Origin: Jacaranda mimosifolia
Taxonomy: Eukaryota > Streptophyta > Magnoliopsida > Lamiales > Bignoniaceae
Assembly (NCBI GenBank): GCA_018894105.1
Contig: CM032120.1
Location: 32,200,710 to 32,264,709 of the forward strand
Direction: 5' to 3'
Length of the DNA: 64,000 bases
The stretch's first letter is position 1. Every line of letters starts with the position of its first letter. The position numbers and the translations under genes were made by a program. Of the stretch, positions 55,689 to 64,000 are shown in pieces. The notes under the pieces were generated by a model that was given only the letters and a program-made list of their open reading frames with translations, searched no databases and was not told where the DNA came from.

Positions 55689-55957
55689 GATGATAAAACT
55701 TCAAAGGAAAGGAAAATGGTAGGGAACAATTAAAGTAAGGAAGATAAGGTAAAAAGTAAAAAGAGAATAGAAGCTTAAATAGAAGGGAAATTGGTGGTCA
55801 AAATTTTGGAAAAAAAGAGAAAACCGCCAGTGACTGAGATTCTGACATGTCACCACATCCAACAATTAGAAAATGGGGAATTTAACTTCTCAAAGCATAT
55901 TACTTAATCCTCGTTCCCAAGATTACCCAATATACTTCCTAAAGTTGGGGGAAGTAA

Positions 55958-56400
55958 TGATGAGTGGTCTAATGACATATTCTCGAAAAAGAAGAAAATA
56001 TCTTTAAAAATATTCAAAATGATCTTATAGGACTGTGATCTATGTCTTTTTAAGTGGATCCGGACTCGAACTAACCTAATTTGAGTTGGGACTCAAGATA
56101 TATAGCATAGATCTGAGCTGAATCTTACTATCGTAATAAGACCACAAGGCACCATATAGAACCCTCCATATGATTCACTATAGTGGTATGGGCAGAAAAC
56201 ATACCTAGATTATATCTCTTGTTTAGCTCATTATTACCTCATATTTGTCCACCTTACAATTTGGTTCTGGTTTAAATATTAGGGGGTCTTAGTTAGAATC
56301 TTTCTGGCTAGCCTAACGTATGCCTTGTAGATTGATTAGTAAAACCCAACACTAGTGCGAGTTGAACTCGAGATCTTCAAGACCGCAACAATCCCGAACC
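55958..56400 (+). repeat. 3' LTR of element 3 (end uncertain)
   Basis: Starts TGATGAGTGGTCTAATGACA directly after the polypurine tract. It includes TTTAAATATTAGGGGGTCTT, similar in placement to promoter regions of other LTRs, and CTAGCCTAACGTATGCC, which resembles the end region of the other LTRs here (CTAACGACCTTACTTTGG and CCGACGTTTGCTCGTG). There is no second copy to align, so the right boundary is an estimate. Confidence 0.6.
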
Positions 56401-57425
56401 AAACTACTGTGACCTTAAGTGCTAGACCTAAATCCGACTCACCAAGTGTAGTAGCGTTTGAGTAAGTTAAAAGAGTTTGGGAGCCTGCGAAGGTGTGTGA
56501 ACAAATGAGCATTTATATATCATAAGAAATAAAAAAGCATAACAACTAACAAATTACAGGCATTTTTCACCTCTGAAAATTAAAATTCAAGTAGGCTTAG
56601 AAACTGGCTTTGAAATTCATCAGAATAAAGACTGATAGTATAATACAATTAGTATTCATTCTATAAAATCAATATAATCTGTTGAATATTATTTTCTAAT
56701 GTAAATAACGTTAGGTACTCTAATAGTTTTCAGCACATGCTATTCCAACCAAAAAAAGGTCAAAAATATTGGTTCTATGTGCTCTTGCAATGACTTAACT
56801 ACAAAGGGAGGGAAGGATAATGCAATTGTCTGTGATAAATGTGACAAATTAAGGGATAGTTTGCCTGTAAAATTCAAGCAATTAGGTTTGAGAAAGACAA
56901 GTTGTTAAATATGGATATGCATGTTGTACCATATATATTAAATTAACAAAAAATATTAAGACCAAATCAATTGGGTTTGTGGGCAATCACAAGTATTACT
57001 ATATATACAGCCTCATGGGCGGTTAGTTGAGTTGTGAAGGAGACATATGATGTGTAGGTTACACCCGTGTATGTTAGGTGTAATGTCAAAAAATTATATC
57101 TTTATCATCTCAAGTTTTGGGGCCTGGACTATGAGTTTTAGTACACCGTTTGTCCGATTCATTTTCTTTTTTCCTGAATATTTCAAAATAAAATTTTATT
57201 TTTCTAAATTTGTTTTAACTCATCCTGTAACTTAAAATAATAATGTAGCATTACAAATTAAACTTTGTAAGGTAATATTATAAAAATACCCAAAAATTTA
57301 TACTTTCGCTCTTTTAACTGCTAACTAAGTTTTTATTCCAAAATAATTGAAAAATTAAAAGGGGAAAAAAAAAAAAAGGATTTAGAATATGAGGGGTATA
57401 TCTTTGTCTTGTGTTGTTAAATATC
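56401..57425. other. No gene recognised
   Basis: AT-rich, with a segment at 56608-56740 similar to 48085-48215. An open frame at 57047-57235 has an unremarkable hydrophobic translation and no neighbours to support it. Confidence 0.5.
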
Positions 57426-57429
57426 AGCG

Positions 57430-57513
57430 CATGGCGTTATCGCAAATGGATAAGCTGGATGCATTTGACTTGAAAGCGATAGCTAGCAATGCCGCCTTTA
57501 TCAAGAATGGATG
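57430..57513 (+). other. Short coding-like segment, unrecognised
   Basis: ATGGCGTTATCGCAAATGGA at 57431 opens a 27-codon frame reading MALSQMDKLDAFDLKAIASN followed by AAFIKNG and TGA. It is markedly more GC-rich than its surroundings and is preceded by TTAAATATCAG, a possible acceptor. It may be a stray exon of a decayed gene or a tiny gene. I do not recognise the family. Confidence 0.3.
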
Positions 57514-57684
57514 ACAAATTATATTAAAGGATAATAAATTATTAGTAGCAATTATATATATCTTAATTTTATTCAAAACAAAAGTCAAATAAAAAACTTT
57601 CAACTGTTAATCGTTTCATTAATCAATACTTTATAATATATTTATTTGATTAATGAGTTCTATTATTTTCAAATTTCTCGTTTG

Positions 57685-57722
<38 letters not shown>

Positions 57723-58579
57723 GGTGATTTTTCAATTTGATGTTGAGGGTTAATCTTCAACAGTTTTAGGGTAATTTTTTTTTATTATTATTATGTAAAT
57801 TTTATATTAAGCATAGCAAGTACTATTTTGAAACTCCATTTTAGAATTTAAATATGTATCTCACTAAAAGATTTTGTAAAAAAATAAAAAAAGAAAAGTT
57901 CAGTTCCTGCCACTTTTAGGAATGATAAATTTATCATTGTGCATTGCTACTGTTAAAAAATAAAAAATATAAAAATGTAATTTTAAAACTCAAGTCAAAT
58001 TTCAAAATCACGTTTTTAATTTACATAGTATATAAGTACAAAATCTCTAGTCGAATCAAACTGATTGAGGGGCAAATCCAATATACCGTTACATGAATTT
58101 AGTCAAATGATTATGACTAATTGTAAGGTAGCATTGAATGGAAGGATTGGGTTTGAGGAATGGAGTTTGAAGTTAAAATTTTCAAATGGATAATAGGAAA
58201 AATAGTTTAAAATAAGAGTTTTTTTTTTGAGAGAGAAACTATTATAATTAAGAGAAATAAGAGTTAAAGGGTTTGAAATCTATTATAATTAAAAGTTATC
58301 CTAATAAGCACGAAAATTTGGTTATTATGGATTTCAAAATTTTAACTTATAGATCCTGCCATCCAAATGCAAAAAACACAACTAAGAGAAGTTAATTATT
58401 ACAATTATACACATGCTTACATAATCCAAAATAAAGCAAATTCTATATTTCTATTTCTTCCTTATGTGAATGATAAAGTGGATCGTCTTTCTTTTTCTCT
58501 TTATCTTCATGGAGGATATTTTCTTAGTTATTTATTAAAAATTCATTTAATTCATATTTAGATATATGTTTATATCAAA

Positions 58580-59130
58580 ATATGAAATATTTTGTTTAAT
58601 TTCACTATGTGTAGATTAAATCAATGTTTTTATAAATTCAAGCTAAGTTGTTCTACCTTAATTGATTTGATATAGTTATTTAATTTAAGTGACTTATTTT
58701 AATAATTAAATGACTAATTATGTTTGCGAGCAAATGTCCAATTTATATTTCCAAAATCAAACTTTATCACGTAAGATCTTTTGTTTAATTCCACTCTGTG
58801 TTAAATAAATCATACATAAATTTAGCTAAAATTATGTCATCTTAATTTTTGATATAATAACACCTTAATTGATAGCTATTAATCAATTGCGAATTTTTTG
58901 TTTGATTACATTATATGTAAATTAAATCGTCAATCCATGATTGGAGATAAAATTGTTTTATCTTAATTTTTTAATGTACTAATTCCTTAATTTTAGCTAA
59001 CTTATTATGATAATTGTTTAGGGAGTTATTTTGTTGATATTTATTTTATATGTAATTCCAAATTATACTCTATAGCATCAGAAAATTTTCGTTTATAACT
59101 CCACTATATTAAAAATAAATTATACTCTAT
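58580..59130. repeat. Degenerate tandem repeat, ~190-bp period
   Basis: The motif ATTTTGTTTAATTCCACT(A/C)TGTGTA, followed by AAATTAAATCA, recurs with changes at about 58589, 58779, 58896 and 59085. Spacings are 190, 117 and 189 bases, so the second unit seems to have lost about 70 bases. Low-complexity composition makes this moderately certain. Confidence 0.5.
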
Positions 59131-59712
59131 ATTACAATATCATCACATCTATAAAGGCAAGATGTAAAAATATAAAAGTACTTATATTTTCTCATAACAA
59201 AAAAAATCTCAATGAATTAATTAAAACAACTCAAACAAAATAATAAAAATGTGCTACCTAAAAATATGAAAAATCATGGGAATATAAAAACTTATGGCAC
59301 AATAAAAAATACCCCAAATGAAAGGTGAAAATTGTATTAAACTATTTTAAAAAGTAAACATTATACAAAATAAAAATTAATTTACATATAGAAAAAAGAA
59401 TATGATCAGATATAACTATTCTATTTACATTTATCATTCTTATTTGAATTATCTAACTTAAAATCAAAAATCAAAGAAAAAAGATCAAAATCTTTTTATG
59501 GTATGACTAATTTTGATTTGTCAAAATATTAATCATAAAAATTAAAACATTTATAATTTTCACTTATGAATATTCAAAGGAAAAGGAAAATATGAAAATA
59601 TATGATTATTCCTATTATATAACTGTGAACTCCTATCTAGGTTCCATCTATCCACTATTTTTTTCTCGCATTTTTGCATCATGCATTTTCTTGTTTAAGA
59701 AAATTGCAAACG

Positions 59713-59743
<31 letters not shown>
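59713..59743. repeat. (TA)n microsatellite
   Basis: Uninterrupted alternating TA run of about 30 bases. Confidence 0.9.
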
Positions 59744-59744
<1 letters not shown>

Positions 59745-60035
59745 CGTGTTTGAATCATGAGTGTTCAAAACAATTTGTGTAAATAAAATAAATGTTGAAA
59801 TTATAAAATAACTATGCCAAAATAATTTTTATTAAATTAATTTTGAAATAAAATCATAATTCTTTTAAATTTTTTATTATAGATATATTCTCCTTATTCT
59901 TGACTTCTTCTTTGTTGTATCTCCTATAGTCTTTAAAAGCACAAATTTTAATCCAACAAATAGTTGACATTTTGATGTCTTGATGGATAAATAATAAAGA
60001 ATTTGAATAGATAATGGAGAATAAAATCATTTTGG

Positions 60036-60690
60036 AGGAATGCGGAGACTCTATATGCGTATTCGAGTGTCTTTGGATGTAAGAAATCCTATTAAGAGAA
60101 GAATGAAAATTAAATGGTAAGGGGGTGAATGGGTTTGGATTACTTTTATGTTTGAATGGCTGCCTACATTTTGCTTCTACTGTGGAATAATGGAACATTC
60201 AGAAAAATTCTGTGAAAAATTATATGAAGAAGATAGAAATCTGATTGAGTCCCGTATGAAGCTGGCTTCGGGCTCAAAGTAGAAGACAAAACCCAGGCAT
60301 CGGATAATGATGGCTCCGGCGTACTCCATCGAGAAACAACCAACCAGTAAAAGGTGAACAAAAGGAAAGAGAATTTGAAAATGGAAAAGATGATTGTTTA
60401 CCACAGAATCCGGGCACATTATGGAAAGGAGGGGATCGTGGCGGATATGTAGGAGGTAATAGAGGAAATGTGATATTAGTGGGGATTTAACTTTAACTTG
60501 ACAGACAAACGAATTGGGTTGTGCTAATGTGCTGGTTGTGCTGGACTCAAAACGCTGAAGGATTGAAGATGGGCCGAGTGCTTGGGGAAGGGAAGATGGC
60601 CTTAACTTGGACTTGGAAAGAGGAATCGAGTCATCTATTGGGCCCAAAAATGTGTAAATGGCGGGTCCTGCAGGTAGCCCAGGCCCAGAA
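60036..60690 (+). pseudogene. LINE ORF1 remnant with CCHC knuckle
   Basis: The readable part begins YMRIRVSLDVRNPIKRRMKI (near 60053), then GGEWVWITFMFEWLPTFCFY and a zinc knuckle CFYCGIMEHSEKFC with spacing CX2CX4HX4C at 60172-60213. This is the DUF4283/zf-CCHC_4 arrangement of plant L1 ORF1 proteins, which bind the element's RNA. After the knuckle a Gly/Arg-rich tail with stops runs up to the ORF2 start. The front half of the domain is missing. Confidence 0.75.
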
Positions 60691-60696
60691 ACAGCC

Positions 60697-61410
60697 ATGA
60701 GTATTTTGAGTTGGAATTGTCGGGGGCTTGGGAACCCATAGACAATTCAAGTTTTGAAGGACTCAGTAAAGTCCAAGAAGCGCAACTTCATTTTCTTAAT
60801 CAAAACCGTGGTCAGAATAGAAAAGCTGGAACTAGTAAGGAGTAAACTAGATTTTGAGGGGTGTTTTGTGATTGATAATGTTCGGAATTGGGGGAGGATT
60901 GGCGATGCTTTGGAGAAAGAAAGAAATGGTGAACCTTATTAGCTACTCAAGGAATCACATTGACATAGAAACACATACTGAGGGTCAAGCAATTTGGCAA
61001 CTTAACCCTTTTTATGGATTCCTGGAAAGGTCTAGCTGGAAGGATTCTTGGGAATGCTGTTAAGTCTTTAAAATTTGTCTAATCTCCTGTGTTGTATTGG
61101 GGATTTTAATGATTTGCTTGATCCGTCAGAAAAATGAGGTCTTTGTTCACACCCTCTTCGGCTTTGTGAAGGTTGTAGAGACACGATTGATCGGTGTGGT
61201 CTTCAGGACTTGAAGCTTGTAGGTCATCAGTTTACATGGGAAAGAGAAAGAAGGATGAATCAATGGGATAAAGAAAAGCTTGATAGAATCCTTATGTCTC
61301 GACACTGGCTGAATTTATTTAAAGAAGCCAAAGCTTTTAATCTTGAAGTTTCAATTTCAGATCATTCTCTGTTGTGTCTTAAACTAATCTACTTGGATTC
61401 CTGAAAATGA
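60697..61410 (+). pseudogene. LINE ORF2 endonuclease domain
   Basis: Starts MSILSWNCRGLGNP, the typical opening of plant L1 ORF2, followed at once by a TAG in place of the next codon. Further pieces are KKRNFIFLIKTVV, where the catalytic Glu of the usual ...F..ET motif is Lys-Thr; CIGDFNDLLDPSEK (near 61100); and DRCGLQDLKLVGHQFTWERE, DKEKLDRILMSRHW and SISDHSLLCL from 61185 to 61380. These are the GDFN, FTW, LDR and SDH motifs of the exonuclease-endonuclease-phosphatase fold. Stops and frame changes break it. Confidence 0.8.
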
Positions 61411-61499
61411 AATTTTTATTTGAAAATGGATTGTTACGATAGGATAAATGCGAAGATGTGATTGTGAGGAGCTGGAACCGTAGTGTATGAGAGTTAATC

Positions 61500-63130
61500 C
61501 AAGATAGATTAGAAATCTGTGGTAAGGACCTTTCATTATGCGGCAGTCAATTTGTTTATCAATTTAGGGCAATATTGAGGAATGTGAAGCGAAAATGAGA
61601 AAGCTTAAAGCCAAGTAAGATCCAGACTTCATTTCTCTGTACTTAGAAGCTCAAAAATAGTATTTGATTGTACTACAACGATAGGAAGATTTCTGGAGGC
61701 AAAGAGCCAAACAATTTTGGTAAGGGATGGAGACTCAAATCTAAATTTTTCCATGCAAAGGCCTCTAATTGTCGTAGACGGAATTCAATTAAGCAGCTCC
61801 GTGATGATCAAGATAATTAGAGGGGATGGAATGATGGGTTGGGAAATCTTATTCATGATCATTATATTGATCTGTTCAAGTCCCAAAATTGCTCGGATTC
61901 AATGATACTAGATTGTATCCATCAGAAGATAAATACAGAACAAAAATGCAGAGCTAATGGTAGACTTTAGTAATGATGAAGTGAAGAGGGCTATTTTCTC
62001 TATGCCACCCAGACAAATCTCCTGATCCAAACGGTATGAAACCTACTTTCTACCAAAACTTTTGGCATGTTATTGGAGAGGATATTTGCAATGCCTGTAT
62101 TTTTTGTTTACGGGAGGGATGTCTTTCTCCGAGCCTAAACGATACTTTGATTGCATTAATTCCTAAAAAGATAAATCCAGAGCTTGTTACTGACCTTAGA
62201 CCTATTGCACTATGTAACATGATCTACAAAATTATTTCCAAGGTTCTCGCTAATCATATTAAGAAGGTATTGCCACTCATTATATCATAAACCCAAAGCT
62301 CCTTTATGCCTGGTCATCTCATTTCAGACAATGTTATGATTGCTTTTGAAATTATGCCCCATCTCAAGAGGAAAACCCAGGGGAAGATGGGTATGGCTGC
62401 CTTAAAGATTGACATGAGTAAGGCGTATGATCGAGTAGAATGGCAATTTTGAGACGCATTATGTGAAAGATGGGTTTTGATCCAAGATTTATCAACCTAG
62501 TAATGATGTGTGTTGACATAGTCAAGTATACAATTGCTCATGATGGCCATGAGATCGGTCCAATTATATCGAGTAGAAGATTAAAGCAAGGAGATCTGAT
62601 TTCTCCCTTTCTATTCATTATGTGTAAGAAAAGCTTATCAACATTATTATCAAGAATGGAAGCTCAAGGTCATATACATGGTGCAGAATTGCACGCAGAG
62701 CAACGACAATTTCTCATCTATTTTTTGTGGATGATAGCATGCTCTTTTTTAGGTCAACAATAGAGGAATGTGAGGCTATTATGTATTGTCTTTACTTAAG
62801 GAATATTAGAAAGCATGAGGGCAGTTGATTAATTTTCAGAAATCTTCTATATTTTTCAGTTCCAACACAGGGGACAACTTGTGTGCGGAACTATGTGTGA
62901 AACTTAATGTTGTCTTGTAGGAGAATAATGGTACTTACCTTGGTTTGCCATCACTTATTGGCAGAAATAAAAAGGAAGTTTTCAGCTTTATCAATGATAG
63001 AATTTGGCAAAAACTGCAAGTGTGGAACAAAAAGCTACTATCCAGGGCAAGTAAGGAGATTCTTTTAAAAATTGTGGCACAATCAATTCCTAATTATATT
63101 ATGAGTGTCTTCTTGCTGCCTAAAGATTTT
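61500..63130 (+). pseudogene. LINE ORF2 reverse transcriptase domain
   Basis: Recognisable blocks: [20 protein letters not shown] and [20 protein letters not shown] (62140-62270), SSFMPGHLISDNVMIAFEIM (62297-62356), LKIDMSKAYDRVEWQF with the first catalytic Asp (near 62408-62450), SSRRLKQGDLISPFLFIMC (62570-62625), and FFVDDSMLFF with the catalytic VDD at 62727-62735. The last lies in a different frame from the preceding block. The thumb region follows around NFQKSSI..FS and YLGLPSLIGRNKKE (62830-62965). Several frameshifts and stops make it inactive. Confidence 0.85.
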
Positions 63131-64000
63131 TGAGATGACATTTAGCGTATGATGAATTCATATTGGTGGAGTAGTAAGAGCATAAGTAATAATGTTCCAA
63201 GGGAATTAAATAGATGTGCTTGGAACGCCTTTGTTGGCCAAAATCTGTTGGGGATCTTGGATTTAAAAGGTTGAGAGAATTTAATTTGGCATTTATCGAT
63301 AAGCAAGGTTGGAGACTGTTGATAAAACCAGAATCACTTGTGTCCCAAATATACCAAGCAAAATACTTCCCAGATAAATCTTTTCTGTATACCAAACTGG
63401 GTAATAACCCAAGCTACATATAGCGTAGTGTCTTCGCTTCCCAAGATATGATTAGGCAAAGATGTTCTCTCAAGATTGGGAACAGTCAGAGTTTGCGTAT
63501 AGGAAAGGATCCTCGGTTGTCGGACTCACAGAACCCCGGAATCTCTACCAAGGTTAAATCCAGAAGTTGCAAACCAGAAAGTGGCCTCTCTCATGATTCA
63601 AAATCAGAACTGTTGGAATCAGGATCTAATCTTGTTTTTATTTAATGATCAAGATCCTAATCTCACACTCAGCATTCCCCTTTGTGCTCAGATGGACCAG
63701 TGATGTGTGGATGTGGAATGGTGATTCAAAAGGCTTCTATATGGTCAAGAGTTGTGACAAAATTCAGATGACTAACTATCTAAATATTTCAATTCAGTCT
63801 GCATCTAATGCGTGGAGGAAAATATGGAGATTCAAAACTCCCCCAAAAGTCCACAACTTGGTTTGGGGAGCTTGTAGTGGCTGTCTCCCAACAAAGGATG
63901 TGAATATTCTTGTTGAATGTCCATTTGCGGAGGATGAATTGGAAACTATCTAGCATATTCTTGTTGAATGTCCATTTGCAAAGGATGTTTGGTAGTAGTC
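63131..64000 (+). pseudogene. LINE ORF2 C-terminal region with zinc-binding domain
   Basis: From 63214 the segment CLERLCWPKSVGDLGFKRLR, FNLAFIDKQGWRLLIKPESL and YQAKYFPDKSFL is the conserved region after RT in plant L1 elements. It is followed by DVWMWNGDSKGFYMVKSCDK and AWRKIWRFKTPPKVHNLVWG (63690-63880), the reverse-transcriptase zinc-binding domain. A 25-bp stretch encoding ILVECPFA occurs twice (63904 and 63955), separated by 51 bases. The element continues beyond the window. Confidence 0.8.

Larger units (their letters stand above)
48405..56400 (+). mobile_element. Ty3/gypsy Tat-type element 3, 5'-truncated
   Basis: The element begins within the RNase H domain (LYLGISKHVVSSVLVKGKGK near 48438); LTR, gag, protease and RT are missing. 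It then has the second RNase H, integrase (interrupted by a Mutator-like element), a 41-bp tandem array, an antisense ORF and a polypurine tract AAAGTTGGGGGAAGTAA, followed by an LTR starting TGATGAGTGG at 55958. The LTR end is not certain (about 56,400). Many stops and frame changes. No target-site duplication can be tested because the 5' end is gone. Confidence 0.8.
57514..60030. other. AT-rich intergenic DNA, no gene
   Basis: Strongly AT-rich with simple-sequence tracts, including a TTTTC-rich pyrimidine tract at 57684-57722. Apart from the degenerate repeats at 58580-59130 and a TA microsatellite, I see no gene, transposon end or RNA. Confidence 0.6.
60030..64000 (+). mobile_element. L1-type LINE, 5'-truncated and running off the window
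   Basis: A non-LTR retrotransposon with an ORF1 remnant (60036-60690), ORF2 starting at 60697 with endonuclease, reverse transcriptase, and a C-terminal zinc-binding region that reaches the window end. Frame changes and stops occur throughout, so it is inactive. The 5' UTR and the N-terminal part of ORF1 are missing or unrecognisable, and the 3' end with its poly(A) lies outside. Confidence 0.88.

Noticed and set aside
57020..57095. Possible SINE or tRNA-derived head (GGCGGTTAGTTGAGTTGTGAAGG)
   Set aside because: No B box with pairing arm at a suitable distance and no target-site duplication seen.
60177..60698. 173-codon minus-strand open frame
   Set aside because: It is antisense to the LINE ORF1 tail and ORF2 start, has low-complexity Ser/Pro/Leu translation, and the plus strand has clear family motifs.

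Overview
The window is nuclear DNA of a flowering plant. It is AT-rich, has GT-AG introns, holds one recognisable host gene with the plant form of a TRAPP trafficking subunit, and is otherwise filled with plant-type transposable elements (Ty3/gypsy Tat-type, CACTA, hAT, Mutator-like, L1-type LINE, solo LTRs). The species cannot be named from the sequence. No bacterial features, CRISPR arrays or intact rRNA/tRNA genes were seen.

Bases 1-12,935 are gene-containing and host-like. An apparently intact three-exon gene for TRAPP subunit 4 (Trs23 family, 141 residues) occupies 503-4024 under a G-box promoter motif. Its stop codon lies in a 105-bp tandem duplication. A 1.8-kb block covering its last exon and downstream DNA (3668-5510) recurs at 11102-12860, where the exon copy is dead. 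Between the two lie a GC-rich island that looks organellar, a decayed short LTR element with a copia gag remnant, and weak coding remnants.

Bases 12,940-15,027 hold a 1.2-kb solo LTR and a 787-bp hAT element, both with perfect target-site duplications.

Bases 15,149-46,390 are one nested stack. Ty3/gypsy element 1 (LTRs at 15149 and 43725) was invaded by a hAT element in gag, by a 2.2-kb solo LTR in its 3' LTR, and by a large CACTA element (about 23,528-40,844) carrying a Ptta/En-Spm type ORF1. That CACTA was split by a smaller CACTA (about 25,903-38,551) with an internal roughly 250-bp tandem array. A 10.7-kb Ty3/gypsy element 2 (27,220-37,919, 5-bp duplication GCCAC) sits inside one unit of that array.

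Bases 48,405-56,400 are a 5'-truncated Ty3/gypsy element 3, with a 1.9-kb Mutator-like element inside its integrase core. Bases 60,000-64,000 are a degenerate L1-type LINE running off the window. The stretches 46,391-48,404 and 56,400-60,000 hold no gene I can support.

The three gypsy elements share a layout that fits the Tat lineage: a second RNase H after the first, a tandem-repeat array of unrelated period downstream of integrase, an antisense additional ORF, a G-rich polypurine tract, and an LTR beginning TGAT. All are broken by stops and frameshifts. I found no convincing new biological system; the main interest is the readable insertion history, the damaged TRAPPC4 duplicate, and the repeated antisense-ORF plus tandem-array architecture.
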